A DNA stretch of 64,000 nt, taken from the NCBI RefSeq assembly GCF_017833255.1, contig NZ_JAFIBU010000001.1:372001-436000 (forward strand). Direction: 5' to 3'. A program made the position numbers and the translations under genes. The notes below the pieces were generated by a model that did not search any database, was not told the DNA's origin, and worked only from the letters and a program-made list of their open reading frames with translations. This DNA is from Paenibacillus sp. PvR098 (GTDB taxonomy: Bacteria; Bacillota; Bacilli; Paenibacillales; NBRC-103111). Positions 24,266 through 32,695 of this stretch are shown in pieces (the first letter of the stretch is position 1; the number at the start of each line of letters is the position of its first letter).

Positions 24266-24293
24266 TTTATAAGATAATACAGGGTTGTGTCAA
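24266..24293 (-). promoter_or_regulatory. Sigma-A promoter of rpsD
   Basis: On the minus strand TTGACA (24293-24288), a 16-base spacer and TATAAA (24271-24266). Confidence 0.65.
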
Positions 24294-24448
24294 GTCACAA
24301 TCCGGTTCGAGAATCCTTTCTTTTTTTGGTACAATGGGGAAAGCTTTTAGAAGAAGGTTGGAGCATGGCCAAATTGGAAAGGTCATCACTTGTCGGCAGT
24401 GGATGATAAACGGGGGAGAAAGAGACCCGTTGAAAAGGAGAGAGGTTC

Positions 24449-25567
24449 ATGCGCGATCCGCGACTGCAGCAGTTAGCCAGAAGTATCGTAAGCTATTCCT
24501 TGGATGTCCAGGCGGGGGAGAGGGTGCTGATCGAAATGATCGGTTCCGAGCGGGAGATCGTCAAATGCTTGGTGGAGGAAGTGCATGCCAGAGGTGGCTA
24601 TCCGTATGTTGAGCTGGTAGATAACAGCGTTCGCGCGGCTGTGCTGCGTTCAGCTACGGAAGAGCAAATGGAGCACTGGGCCCATATGGACCTGCAGCGA
24701 ATGAAGGATATGAACTGCTATGTAGCCATTCGTTCGGGAGAGAATGTTAACGAGCTTTCCGATGTACCTGACAGGAAAATGAAGCTGTACAATCAGATCT
24801 ATCGTAAAAAAGTTCATTTGGAGCAGCGTGTAAAGCGGACGCGTTGGGTGGTGCTGCGTTATCCGAACGCTTCGATGGCCCAATTGGCCAGCATGAGCAC
24901 AGATGCGTTTGAAGATTTTTATTTTGACGTTTGCAATTTGGATTACTCCCGAATGGCTGCTGCTATGGATCCGCTGCAGGAGCTGATGAACCGAACTGAC
25001 CTGGTTCGTATTGTAGGTCCGGGCGCTACGGATATTTCTTTCTCGATTCATGGCATTGGATCGGTCAAATGCTGCGGGCGCCGGAACATCCCGGATGGCG
25101 AGTTGTATACAGCTCCGGTACGCGACTCGGTGAATGGCGTTATTGCCTACAATACCCCTTCCGTCTATTCAGGCGTAACGTTCGAAAATATTACATTCCG
25201 GTTCGAGCACGGAAAAATCGTGGAAGCATCGGCGAATGATACGAAGCGTCTTTTGGAAGTGCTGGATACGGACGAAGGTGCCCGATACATCGGGGAATTC
25301 AGTTTGGGATTTAACCCTTATATTTTACATCCCATGAAGGATACTTTGTTTGACGAGAAGATCGACGGGAGTCTTCATTTCACGCCCGGGCAAGCGTACG
25401 AGCAGGCGGATAACGGGAACCGTTCCTCTGTTCACTGGGATCTGGTACTCATTCAACGGCCTGAATATGGGGGAGGGGAAGTCTACTTTGACGAGCGTTT
25501 GATCCGCAAGGACGGACGTTTTGTAGTCCCGGAACTGCTGGGCTTAAACCCCGATAAATTAAAATAA
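24449..25567 (+). CDS. M29 family aminopeptidase (AmpS/PepS type)
   Basis: A cytosolic metallo-aminopeptidase of 372 residues that removes N-terminal residues from peptides. Metal ligands of the M29 family are visible in order: Glu in RNIPDGELYTAP, Glu in IGEFSLGFN, His in GSLHFTPGQAYE and His-Asp in SVHWDLVLI. The ATG at 24449 follows AAGGAGAG. A possible promoter with TACAAT at 24330-24335 lies upstream. It is monocistronic, with an HPr-like gene having its own promoter downstream. Confidence 0.92.
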   Translation: MRDPRLQQLARSIVSYSLDVQAGERVLIEMIGSEREIVKCLVEEVHARGGYPYVELVDNSVRAAVLRSATEEQMEHWAHMDLQRMKDMNCYVAIRSGENVNELSDVPDRKMKLYNQIYRKKVHLEQRVKRTRWVVLRYPNASMAQLASMSTDAFEDFYFDVCNLDYSRMAAAMDPLQELMNRTDLVRIVGPGATDISFSIHGIGSVKCCGRRNIPDGELYTAPVRDSVNGVIAYNTPSVYSGVTFENITFRFEHGKIVEASANDTKRLLEVLDTDEGARYIGEFSLGFNPYILHPMKDTLFDEKIDGSLHFTPGQAYEQADNGNRSSVHWDLVLIQRPEYGGGEVYFDERLIRKDGRFVVPELLGLNPDKLK

Positions 25568-25585
25568 TCGAGTGTGAAAATGTTG

Positions 25586-25614
25586 TTGCATGTTATTCTC
25601 TTCCCATGTATCAT
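25586..25614 (+). promoter_or_regulatory. Candidate promoter of the HPr-like gene
   Basis: TTGCAT, a 17-base spacer and TATCAT at 25609-25614. Confidence 0.5.
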
Positions 25615-25651
25615 AAGCTAAAACAATGCAATATTTCTTGGAGGGATAGTT

Positions 25652-25900
25652 ATGCCTAACGCAAACAACGCGGCAATCGTGGAGATTTCCCAAACGGCAA
25701 ATAAATTCAGATCTTCGATTGTCTTACAGTATGACAATAAGTATATTGACGTGAAGAGCATTCTTGGCTTATTCACTACACTGCTCACATCCGGCAAATA
25801 CGACCTCCACGTCCACGGTCCGGATGCGGATGAAGCGAAGAAAGCCATGGCTGAAGTGTTTGAGAAGCATGGGCTGACGATCAAGAGCATTCAGGAATAA
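25652..25900 (+). CDS. HPr/Crh-like protein lacking the catalytic histidine
   Basis: An 82-residue protein that aligns with HPr from about residue 11 onward: TANKF, then DVKSILGLF with Ser36 at the place of regulatory Ser46, and DEAKKAMAEVFEKHG. The first strand of the HPr fold is missing. The position of His15 is Asn5 and that of Arg17 is Ala7, so it cannot carry a PTS phosphoryl group as HPr does. It recalls Crh, which kept Ser46 but lost His15, and might act as a CcpA partner. The ATG follows GGAGGG directly, so the short N-terminus is not a start error. Confidence 0.75.
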   Translation: MPNANNAAIVEISQTANKFRSSIVLQYDNKYIDVKSILGLFTTLLTSGKYDLHVHGPDADEAKKAMAEVFEKHGLTIKSIQE

Positions 25901-25926
25901 CGAAAAACGATACGAATTCAAGGAGA

Positions 25927-25956
25927 GGCATTTTCGCACGGCGGAAGTGCCTTTTC
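25927..25956 (+). terminator. Intrinsic terminator
   Basis: GGCATTTTCGC and GCGGAAGTGCC form an 11-bp stem with two G-U pairs and a three-base loop, followed by TTTTC. Confidence 0.75.
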
Positions 25957-25968
25957 TTAGTCGATGAC

Positions 25969-25997
25969 TTGTGTATTCCGGCATTTTCGACTAAAAT
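25969..25997 (+). promoter_or_regulatory. Candidate promoter of ylaN
   Basis: TTGTGT, a 17-base spacer and TAAAAT at 25992-25997. A perfect hairpin CGTGAATG-TTTT-CATTCACG (26011-26030) lies in the leader just downstream. Confidence 0.5.
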
Positions 25998-26117
25998 TAA
26001 ATTATTGGAGCGTGAATGTTTTCATTCACGTCATTTCGGGAGAACCGGGAGGGCGAAACGAATTTGGGAATCGTGGGCCGAGTTTCGCTTCATGGCGTAA
26101 TACAGGGGGGAAGCTTC

Positions 26118-26405
26118 ATGTCGTCGGATGTGATGCTCAGCTTGTCGCAGAAAGCGCTGAATCTGCTTCAGGAGGATGCGGACAAGATTGAGAAGCTGAT
26201 TGAAGTGCAAATGGAAAACTTAACTACGCGCAAATGTCCTCTATATGAAGAGGTGTTAGATACGCAAATTTACGGGCTGTCAAGGGAGATCGACTTTGCT
26301 ATTCGTGCCGAGCTGATAGGTGAAGCGGCCGGTAAGCTTATCCTGGTGAAGCTTGAACGCAATTTGGCCGAGCTTTATGAAGCGTTGAGCCAAAACAAAG
26401 AGTAA
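26118..26405 (+). CDS. ylaN: YlaN family protein
   Basis: A 95-residue helical protein of the UPF0358 family, conserved in Bacillales; in staphylococci and Bacillus it has been linked to iron homeostasis through Fur. Diagnostic segments are ALNLLQEDADKIEKLIEVQMENL and CPLYEEVLDTQ with YGLSREIDFA. The ATG at 26118 follows GGGGGA; the upstream open frame is part of the leader. ftsW lies 2.5 kb away, echoing the ylaN-ftsW order of B. subtilis, although it is inverted here. Confidence 0.92.
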   Translation: MSSDVMLSLSQKALNLLQEDADKIEKLIEVQMENLTTRKCPLYEEVLDTQIYGLSREIDFAIRAELIGEAAGKLILVKLERNLAELYEALSQNKE

Positions 26406-26431
26406 CCTTCTCTCGAAGGTTACTCTTTGTT
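26396..26431. terminator. Bidirectional terminator between ylaN and the cation exchanger
   Basis: CAAAGAGTAACCTTC and GAAGGTTACTCTTTG form a perfect 15-bp stem around TCTC. The left arm overlaps the ylaN stop codon. Confidence 0.85.
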
Positions 26432-26445
26432 TGTATATGCGGTGT

Positions 26446-27498
26446 TTATACCAGGAAAAAAGCAATGCCAAGGATCAGGTAAACGACGAGCAGCAGGACG
26501 CCTTCATACCAAGTGGTGCTGCCATCCCTTGAGATGGACTTGGCAATGAACGCAGCCACCCCGATCGCCACAAGCTCATAGGAAGTAAACACAATGTTCA
26601 TGGGATTACCGAACACAAGTGAGAGCAGGACAAGCACTGGAGCCACGAATAGGGAGATTTGGAGGCTGCTTCCGATCGCGATTTCCACGGCGGCGCCCAT
26701 TTTATTCTTCCGGGCCATAATAATCGCTGCGCTGTGCTCGGCCGCATTACCGACGATGGCAATCAGGAAGGCACCGACGAATAGCTCGGACAAGCCAAAT
26801 TGATGGCTGAAAGGCTCCAGTGTGGAGACCAGCCATTCGCTCTCAAAAGCGACCATCGTCGTGGCCAGCATTAGAAACAGAATGGAAGTCCTCTTGGACC
26901 AAGCGGCCTCTCCATGCTCAAGAACTTTGTCCGACAGTTCATTTTTGTGCGTAATCATGGAGAAAAGCAGCCACAACAAATAGGCGATGATCAGGATAAC
27001 AGAAACGATGATACTAAAGGTTTCCGTCTCTTCTGTCGTCAGGCTTCGCGCGAATACGGCCGGAATAAATAAAGCAATGACCGCGAGCAGCATCAGCGAC
27101 GCGTTGTGACCGGCGAGCTTCACATTAAACTGCTGTTCCTTGTATTTCAACCCGCCGAGCAGTGCGCTGAATCCAAGCACGAGCAGCATATTCCCGATGA
27201 TCGAGCCGGTGATGCTCGCCTTGACGATATTGAACATTCCGTCCTTCACCAGGAATATGGCGATAATCAGCTCTGCGGCGTTGCCGAAGGTAGCGTTTAG
27301 AAATCCGCCAAACCGTTCTCCTGCGTATTGGGCCACGCTTTCAGTAGCTTTGCCGAGAAAACCGGCGACAAATATAATGGCCACAGCCGAAATGAAAAAT
27401 TGCAGCGTGGGGTTGAAGGCAGGATCACCTATATAATGTGCCACCGCGCTGAGCACAAAGCTCAAAATCAGACAAATCGTAAAGATGTGGCGTTTCAT
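26446..27498 (-). CDS. cax: Calcium/cation-proton antiporter (CaCA family)
   Basis: A membrane exchanger of 350 residues with about eleven helices that exports calcium in exchange for protons. Two inverted alpha repeats are visible: GRFGG-like FLNATFGNAAELIIAI and IVGNAAEHSAAI, each with the key Asn and Glu. It therefore belongs to the CAX/ChaA group. I chose the second of two adjacent ATGs (27498), six bases after GAGGTG. It is divergent from the SDR gene and convergent with ylaN. A P-type calcium pump is also encoded in this window. Confidence 0.9.
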   Translation of the reverse strand: MKRHIFTICLILSFVLSAVAHYIGDPAFNPTLQFFISAVAIIFVAGFLGKATESVAQYAGERFGGFLNATFGNAAELIIAIFLVKDGMFNIVKASITGSIIGNMLLVLGFSALLGGLKYKEQQFNVKLAGHNASLMLLAVIALFIPAVFARSLTTEETETFSIIVSVILIIAYLLWLLFSMITHKNELSDKVLEHGEAAWSKRTSILFLMLATTMVAFESEWLVSTLEPFSHQFGLSELFVGAFLIAIVGNAAEHSAAIIMARKNKMGAAVEIAIGSSLQISLFVAPVLVLLSLVFGNPMNIVFTSYELVAIGVAAFIAKSISRDGSTTWYEGVLLLVVYLILGIAFFLV

Positions 27499-27586
27499 CA
27501 TTTTCACCTCATGTGGTAAAGTATACCTGAATGGATCAAAACCTATTCTTGAATATCCCATCACAGACAAGAAGGAGAGTATTCGA

Positions 27587-28372
27587 ATGGATTTGCGATT
27601 GAAAGGAAAAAACGCCGTTGTTACCGCTTCCAGCAAAGGGCTGGGACGGGCCGTGGCGGAGCAGTTGGCGGCAGAAGGCGCAAGCTTGCTTCTATGCAGC
27701 CGGGATGAGCAGGCGGTGTGTGATGTCGCTGCACAGCTTGGGCAGAAGTACGGCGTAGAAGTGGCGGGGATGGGTGTAGATTTGAGCAGCCCCGAACAAA
27801 TCTCATGGCTTGTACAGCAGGCGTCAGATCGTTTCGGTCATGTGGATGCGCTGGTGTGCAACGCAGGCGGTCCGCCTAGCGGCAGCTTTTTGTCACTGGA
27901 CGAAGAGGCTTGGCTTCATGCTTTTCAGTTGAATTTGATGAGCGTTGTCCGTTTAACAAAAGGATTCTATCCATTGATGAAGGATCAAGGGGGAAGGGTC
28001 GTAACGATTGCTTCATCGTCTGTGAAGGTGCCGATCCCCGGGCTCGTATTATCTAATACGCTGCGCACGGGAATTCTCGGGTTAATGAAGACGCTATCCA
28101 TCGAGTGGGGACCGGATGGTATCCTGTTGAATACGGTGTGCCCGGGACGAATTATGACCGACCGGCTCATTGAACTGGATTCCATCAATGCTTCCTTGGA
28201 AGGGAAGGCAGTGGAAGAAGTGCGGGAGAGCATGACTAAGGACATTCCCCTGGGCCGCTACGGCGAGCCGGAGGAGCTTGCATCAATGGCAACATACCTG
28301 CTGTCGCCGCGAAACAGCTACATGACCGGTTCTGTCTTCTACATCGACGGAGGCATGGTTAAAGCCATATAG
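27587..28372 (+). CDS. SDR-family protein with altered catalytic residues
   Basis: A 261-residue short-chain dehydrogenase/reductase fold, usually annotated as a 3-oxoacyl-ACP reductase-like protein. The cofactor loop is TASSKGLGRA instead of TGxxxGxG, NAGG is kept, but the YxxxK catalytic pair is replaced: after the SSSVKVP serine region the sequence reads LVLSNTLRTGILGLMKTL. A subgroup of SDRs with this change is known, with no clear reaction. The ATG at 27587 follows AAGGAGAG. It could still bind NAD(P) or act by another mechanism. Confidence 0.85.
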   Translation: MDLRLKGKNAVVTASSKGLGRAVAEQLAAEGASLLLCSRDEQAVCDVAAQLGQKYGVEVAGMGVDLSSPEQISWLVQQASDRFGHVDALVCNAGGPPSGSFLSLDEEAWLHAFQLNLMSVVRLTKGFYPLMKDQGGRVVTIASSSVKVPIPGLVLSNTLRTGILGLMKTLSIEWGPDGILLNTVCPGRIMTDRLIELDSINASLEGKAVEEVRESMTKDIPLGRYGEPEELASMATYLLSPRNSYMTGSVFYIDGGMVKAI

Positions 28373-28430
28373 ATATACTGAGCGCTCGACCTTGGTTTAT
28401 TGCGGGTATAAGCTTTCTCATGCGATGCAG

Positions 28431-28459
28431 TTGCTTTCCGTGCTGGAAGTTATTACAAT
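28431..28459 (+). promoter_or_regulatory. Candidate promoter of the Asp23 gene
   Basis: TTGCTT, a 17-base spacer and TACAAT at 28454-28459. Confidence 0.55.
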
Positions 28460-28489
28460 AGAGCTAGAATCCTTGAAGGAGTGATCCTC

Positions 28490-28882
28490 ATGAGCGAAGA
28501 CATTCAAACAGGTCTTATCCGTATTTCAGATGACGTAGTGGCAACGATTGCAGGATTGGCTGCACTTGAAACTCCGGGGATCGCCGCCATGTCGGGAGGT
28601 ATTTCGGAAGGATTAGCCAAGCGCTTGAGCGGGAAGAACGTACAAAAGGGCGTTTCGGTAGAAGTGGGTCAAGTGGAAGCGGCGATCGATCTGCGTGTGA
28701 TTGTCAATTATGGAAGCAGAATTCAAGAAGTTTGCCGCGATTTGCAGGAGAACGTTCGCGATGCGGTGGAGAATATGACGGGTTTATCTGTCGTAGAGGT
28801 TAATATTAAGGTAGAAGGTGTTGCGTTTCGCGAAGAAGAGGTACCTGCTAGTATTGAGGATCCGCAGCATCGAGTTAAATAA
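28490..28882 (+). CDS. Asp23/Gls24 family envelope stress protein
   Basis: A 130-residue protein of the Asp23 family, small cytosolic proteins that in staphylococci assemble under the membrane and respond to cell-envelope or alkaline stress. The segments IRISDDVVATIAGLAALETPG and GVSVEVGQVEAAIDL, then IVNYGSRIQEVC and VEVNIKVEGV, define the family. The ATG at 28490 follows AAGGAGTG. It is a single-gene unit with its own promoter and a strong terminator shared with ftsW. Confidence 0.9.
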   Translation: MSEDIQTGLIRISDDVVATIAGLAALETPGIAAMSGGISEGLAKRLSGKNVQKGVSVEVGQVEAAIDLRVIVNYGSRIQEVCRDLQENVRDAVENMTGLSVVEVNIKVEGVAFREEEVPASIEDPQHRVK

Positions 28883-28885
28883 CAT

Positions 28886-28919
28886 AAAAAAGAGAGCCTG
28901 TCCTCAGGCTCTCTTTTTT
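28886..28919. terminator. Bidirectional terminator between the Asp23 gene and ftsW
   Basis: AAAAAAGAGAGCCTG and its perfect complement flank TCCT, giving A and T runs for both strands. Confidence 0.9.
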
Positions 28920-30046
28920 ACTTCACGTTCTTTGTCCGGTTTATTGTGCTCTCTTGAAATACTTAGCAGAATGCCAAGGCTTATCAACGTCACAAGCATG
29001 GAAGTTCCGCCATAGCTGATAAGCGGGAGCGTAACCCCTGTCATCGGAATCGTATTGGTTACCCCTCCGATATTAATAAACGCCTGAACGCCTATCATAC
29101 CCACGATCCCCACACCCACTAGAGTACCGAAGGTTTCCTTACATCGAAGAGCAACGATAAGACCTCTCAGCAAAAATGCCAAGTAAATAAATAAGAAGAT
29201 AGAAGTACCGATAAAACCAAGCTCTTCACCGATAATGGAAAAAATGAAATCATTGTGCGCCTCAGGTAAATAATGCAGCTTCTGTATGCTTTGTCCAAAA
29301 CCAGCGCCTGTCAGACCGCCGTGACCGAAGGCATAAAGCGATTGAATAAGCTGATGCCCTGTGTCGAGCGGATCCGACCAAGGATCTAGAAAGGCGGTAA
29401 ATCTGGCAATTCGGTAGCTATCGCCATCAGTCTTCAGAAAATATATGGAAATAATGATGGACAGTACTCCCGCAGCAGCGCCGCCCAGATAAGCAATATG
29501 CTTCAGATTGGCTCCGCCTACGATGATGACAAGCATGGCAGACAGCATGAGAATCATGGTTGAGCCTAAATCCGGCTGCAGCATGATGAGCGAGCAGATG
29601 AAGCCTACTACGACCAAGGGAGGAAATAATCCTCGTTTGAAATCGCGGATTCGATCCCCTTTTTTGCTGATAATGGCTGCCAAATACATAATGACCGCCA
29701 ATTTGGCGAATTCGGTTGGCTGAAGCCCGAAGCCGCCGATATAAATCCAGCTCTGCGCACCGTTTCTTTCCGGTGCGATGATTGGCACCAGCAGCAGTAG
29801 GAAGACGGTTGCAGCCATAAATGGGACAATCCATTTTTGAAACTTGCGGTAGTCCACATTCATGCAAAAGAACATGGCGACCGTTCCAAGGCCGATGGCA
29901 AATGCCTGGCGAATGGCTAAGTACCATGGCTCGCTTGACCGGTATGCCATGCCGGCGCTGAATACAAATGCCAAACCGAAACACACAAGCGAAAACGTCA
30001 AGAAAAGCAGCAGAAAATCGGGCGTTCCTCGTCGCGGTGGAGTCAT
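28904..30046 (-). CDS. ftsW: FtsW/RodA/SpoVE family peptidoglycan glycosyltransferase
   Basis: A SEDS-family polymerase of 380 residues with about ten membrane helices that builds septal or spore peptidoglycan together with a class B PBP. Typical blocks are GAQSWIYIGGFGLQPTEFAKLA, LLQPDLGS-like LQPDLGSTMI, the catalytic-loop region LPEAHNDFIFSIIGEELGF and the C-terminal GVTLPLISYGGTS. FtsW and SpoVE cannot be told apart by eye; proximity to ylaN favours FtsW. yugN is 16 bases upstream, probably in the same operon. The start has a weak ribosome binding site. Confidence 0.9.
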   Translation of the reverse strand: MTPPRRGTPDFLLLFLTFSLVCFGLAFVFSAGMAYRSSEPWYLAIRQAFAIGLGTVAMFFCMNVDYRKFQKWIVPFMAATVFLLLLVPIIAPERNGAQSWIYIGGFGLQPTEFAKLAVIMYLAAIISKKGDRIRDFKRGLFPPLVVVGFICSLIMLQPDLGSTMILMLSAMLVIIVGGANLKHIAYLGGAAAGVLSIIISIYFLKTDGDSYRIARFTAFLDPWSDPLDTGHQLIQSLYAFGHGGLTGAGFGQSIQKLHYLPEAHNDFIFSIIGEELGFIGTSIFLFIYLAFLLRGLIVALRCKETFGTLVGVGIVGMIGVQAFINIGGVTNTIPMTGVTLPLISYGGTSMLVTLISLGILLSISREHNKPDKEREVKKRA

Positions 30047-30062
30047 AGGCTCTGTTCCACGA

Positions 30063-30410
30063 TTATTGGGACAACTTTACTTTCAACTCCGCCAATTTAC
30101 CGTTGGCCGCTTTCATGATGGCGTCGGGAATAGGCGATTGATAGTCCAAACCATGCGGGAAAGTCGCTCTGCCAATATAGATTTCTTCGATATAAAGAAT
30201 CGCATAAGGGGATTCCAGCTTGCCGGATTCAACCCGTGTATTGACGCGCAGGAAATATTCGCTTTGGGTTGCTTTATCTTCTAGCTTAAGGTCGTAGGTA
30301 GCACGGTAATATTCCCACTGCCAGCGCACGAAACCGAGCTTATCCATAGAATCGTCCAAATGAGCGAGATCACTTTTTAAGCCTTTTAATCCACTGTTCT
30401 CAATAATCAC
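30063..30410 (-). CDS. yugN: YugN family protein
   Basis: A soluble 115-residue protein resembling the YugN-like family of Bacillales, with LGFVRWQWEYYRATYDLKLED, YFLRVNTRVE and ATFPHGLDY. Its function is unknown. The GTG start at 30410 follows AGGAGGG by six bases; the frame reads further to 30437 without a better site. It lies immediately upstream of ftsW on the same strand, so the two are probably co-transcribed from the promoter at 30488-30460. Confidence 0.8.
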   Translation of the reverse strand: MIIENSGLKGLKSDLAHLDDSMDKLGFVRWQWEYYRATYDLKLEDKATQSEYFLRVNTRVESGKLESPYAILYIEEIYIGRATFPHGLDYQSPIPDAIMKAANGKLAELKVKLSQ

Positions 30411-30459
30411 TGCAAACCCTCCTAAATATATGTACAACTCAGCTAATTATCCTCTATTT

Positions 30460-30488
30460 ATGATAGTATGTTTCCCTTACTTGTGCAA
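30460..30488 (-). promoter_or_regulatory. Candidate promoter of yugN-ftsW
   Basis: On the minus strand TTGCAC, a 17-base spacer and TATCAT. Confidence 0.5.
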
Positions 30489-30634
30489 GCCTAATGCATT
30501 TGACCCCCAAATCGATATGGTAAAGTTTGAATTTCTTGTGACACATGGATGAAACCATTCATGAGATTTGATAAAATAATACTGAGAATAGAGGGCCACG
30601 TTAATAAGATAATGCAGAGAGGGGAGAGGATACG

Positions 30635-31816
30635 ATGATAACGATAAATGATACGTTGGATGCGGTAGTTTCTGAGATGATCGCTTGGCGCAGATATCTG
30701 CACCGGCATCCGGAGCTGTCATTTCAAGAATCGGAAACCGCTGCCTTCATTGCAGGACTGCTCCGGGAGTGGGGGCTTGAGGTGCGAACGGGGGTAGGCG
30801 GACACGGTGTGGAAGCCAGATTGCGAGGTGGAGAAGCCGGACCTACGGTCGCACTGCGGGCAGATATCGATGCCCTTCCCATTCAAGACTTGAAAGATTG
30901 CGAGTATTCCTCGAGCGTGCAGGGAGTGATGCATGCTTGCGGCCATGATGCCCATACGGCTGCATTGCTCGGTGTAGCCAAGACGCTTAGCAAGCACAAG
31001 GATCAGCTTCGCGGGAACATCGTATTTTTGTTCCAGCCCGCAGAGGAAGTCACCCCCGGAGGAGCGCTCGGCATGATAAAAGACGGCGCACTCAAAGGGG
31101 TGGACGTTATCTATGGCGTACATCTTTGGACGCCGTTCGAGGTAGGGGCCGCGTATTGCAAAGCAGGTCCCATGATGGCGGCAGCCGATGAGTTCGTGAT
31201 AGAGATTAAGGGCAAAGGCGGACATGGAGGTCTACCCCACGAAACGGTGGACAGCATCTTAGTGGCATCCCAACTGGTAGTCAATTTGCAGTCGATTGTG
31301 AGCCGCAGCACCGATCCTACGGAGCCTTGCGTTGTTTCCGTAGGATCAATCCACAGCGGTTCCAGCTTTAACGTGATTGCTGAAACTGCCGTATTGAAGG
31401 GAACGGTACGCACGTTTAATGCTTTATTACGAATGGACGTGAAGGCGCGTTTGGAAAACATTGTCCGACAAACCTGCCTCATGCACGGAGCCGATTTTTC
31501 GATAGACTACAGGCTTGGTTATCCTCCCGTTGTTAATCACGAGGAAGAAGAAAAGCGCTTTTTCCGTGCAGCCGAGGCTGCATTGGGGGCGACTGGCGGA
31601 AAGAAGGCTCCACTGGTCATGGCGGGTGAAGACTACGCTTATTATCTGCAGCAGGTGCCAGGCTGCTTCATGTTTGTTGGTGCGGGTAATCCGGACCGCG
31701 GCATCGTTCACCCGCATCATCATCCCCGTTTCGATATTGACGAGACGGCCATGACCCATGCAGCTAAGCTTTTCATAGCTATGGCAGAGGATTATATGAC
31801 AGAGCATTCTCGATAG
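30635..31816 (+). CDS. M20 family amidohydrolase
   Basis: A zinc- or manganese-dependent amidohydrolase of 393 residues, of the N-acyl-amino-acid hydrolase/IAA-amino-acid hydrolase group. Metal-binding motifs are MHACGHDAHTA (Cys and His ligands), QPAEE and the C-terminal MAGEDYAYYLQ. The dimerisation domain lies between, starting near KGKGGHGGLPHETVD. The ATG follows GGGGAGAGG. Its substrate is not clear; N-acetyl-diaminopimelate deacetylase is possible but this looks like the broader group. Confidence 0.9.
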   Translation: MITINDTLDAVVSEMIAWRRYLHRHPELSFQESETAAFIAGLLREWGLEVRTGVGGHGVEARLRGGEAGPTVALRADIDALPIQDLKDCEYSSSVQGVMHACGHDAHTAALLGVAKTLSKHKDQLRGNIVFLFQPAEEVTPGGALGMIKDGALKGVDVIYGVHLWTPFEVGAAYCKAGPMMAAADEFVIEIKGKGGHGGLPHETVDSILVASQLVVNLQSIVSRSTDPTEPCVVSVGSIHSGSSFNVIAETAVLKGTVRTFNALLRMDVKARLENIVRQTCLMHGADFSIDYRLGYPPVVNHEEEEKRFFRAAEAALGATGGKKAPLVMAGEDYAYYLQQVPGCFMFVGAGNPDRGIVHPHHHPRFDIDETAMTHAAKLFIAMAEDYMTEHSR

Positions 31817-31936
31817 GTGACAGCTAACCGGCGAATGGGAAGCGGGAAAAAGGGAAACTCTAATCCTGCAGCAGCTTGGGGCGGCCCTTACAGGCGCTAT
31901 GTTCAGGCTGTCAGTTCCTTTCAGGAGGGGTTTCCC

Positions 31937-32386
31937 TTGAATATGAGAACACTTCGTGAGATCATGACAACCGACTGCTCTACAGTAACGCTGAAGGATA
32001 ACGTATATGAAGCAGCGGTGAAGATGAAGCAGGAAGATACGGGCTTTATTCCGGTCGTTGATGGCAAGAAGCTAATCGGTGTGCTGACCGACCGGGACAT
32101 CGTTGTTCGTGGCCTGGCCGAGAAGAGGGAAGGTTCTTCCGCGATTAAAGAAGTGATGAGCGACAAAGTCGTATCCGTAACTCCGGAAACGACAGTGGAT
32201 GAAGCGGCAAAAATCATGGCGACTGAACAAATTCGCCGTCTGCCTGTGGTCGAGAACGGCAATTTGGTCGGGATCGTCTCTATCGGAGACTTGGCAATCC
32301 GCAGCAATTTTGAAGACGAAGCAGGTTCGGCTCTGAGCCAAATTTCCGAACACAGCCAGCAGCATAATCAGCAAACTTTTCACTAA
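31937..32386 (+). CDS. CBS-domain pair protein
   Basis: A 149-residue stand-alone protein made of two CBS domains (residues about 8-60 and 72-125), with VLTDRDIVVRG and IVSIGDLAIR at the domain ends. Such pairs usually bind adenine nucleotides and act as energy sensors; it resembles B. subtilis YhcV. It is not AcuB, which has an additional ACT domain. The TTG start at 31937 follows AGGAGGGG by seven bases. It lies 120 bases after the amidohydrolase gene. Confidence 0.88.
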   Translation: MNMRTLREIMTTDCSTVTLKDNVYEAAVKMKQEDTGFIPVVDGKKLIGVLTDRDIVVRGLAEKREGSSAIKEVMSDKVVSVTPETTVDEAAKIMATEQIRRLPVVENGNLVGIVSIGDLAIRSNFEDEAGSALSQISEHSQQHNQQTFH

Positions 32387-32396
32387 TTATGATTTG

Positions 32397-32431
32397 CGTT
32401 CTTCCGATAGCCTTCGGGAGAACGTTTTTTT
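32397..32431 (+). terminator. Intrinsic terminator after the CBS gene
   Basis: CGTTCTTCCGA and TCGGGAGAACG form an 11-bp stem with one G-U pair, followed by seven T. Confidence 0.88.
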
Positions 32432-32435
32432 ATAT

Positions 32436-32618
32436 TTGTTTTGTTTACGTATGAGCAATATGTTAAAGGCGGCAAGTTGATGCGATTGCGTATCTCTGAG
32501 CCAGAGTTTAATGCTTCTTATAAGGGACTCTGCGGTCAATCCGATTAAAGAATGCACGCTTGCCCGCTAACGAAGATGAAGAAATGGATTAGTCCCTTCC
32601 TTCATCTTCGTTTTTTTT
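32436..32618 (+). ncRNA. Candidate structured RNA or attenuator upstream of the XPB operon
   Basis: A gene-free stretch between two terminators. A weak promoter (TTGTTT, 17 bases, TATGTT at 32459-32464) is followed by a small hairpin CTCTG-AGC-CAGAG (32494-32506) and a 13-bp perfect terminator stem AACGAAGATGAAG/CTTCATCTTCGTT (32569-32581 and 32600-32612) with eight T. Thirteen of the 18 loop bases pair with upstream sequence: AAGGGACT (32522-32529) with AGTCCCTT (32591-32598), and AATCC (32538-32542) with GGATT (32586-32590). This allows a pseudoknot or an alternative to the terminator. It matches no riboswitch class I know. Confidence 0.5.
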
Positions 32619-32680
32619 GGCAGCTCACCTCTCTTTTTTCTCCGCTGCTTGCTTTAGTTGCTGCGGCATGTTTAAATCCG

Positions 32681-32695
32681 ATGCCAATCCGGCAT
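32681..32695 (+). other. Small hairpin before the XPB gene
   Basis: ATGCC-AATCC-GGCAT forms a five-pair hairpin 36 bases before the helicase start. Its loop AATCC could also pair with the GGATT in the terminator loop upstream. The rest of 32619-32730 shows no recognisable feature. Confidence 0.3.

Noticed and set aside
24334..24612. Plus-strand frame of 92 codons before and into the aminopeptidase gene
   Set aside because: Overlaps the promoter (TACAAT) and the M29 gene in another frame; no ribosome binding site.
31937..32386. CBS protein as the missing AcuB
   Set aside because: It is a bare CBS pair of 149 residues without the C-terminal ACT domain and lies far from acuA and acuC.
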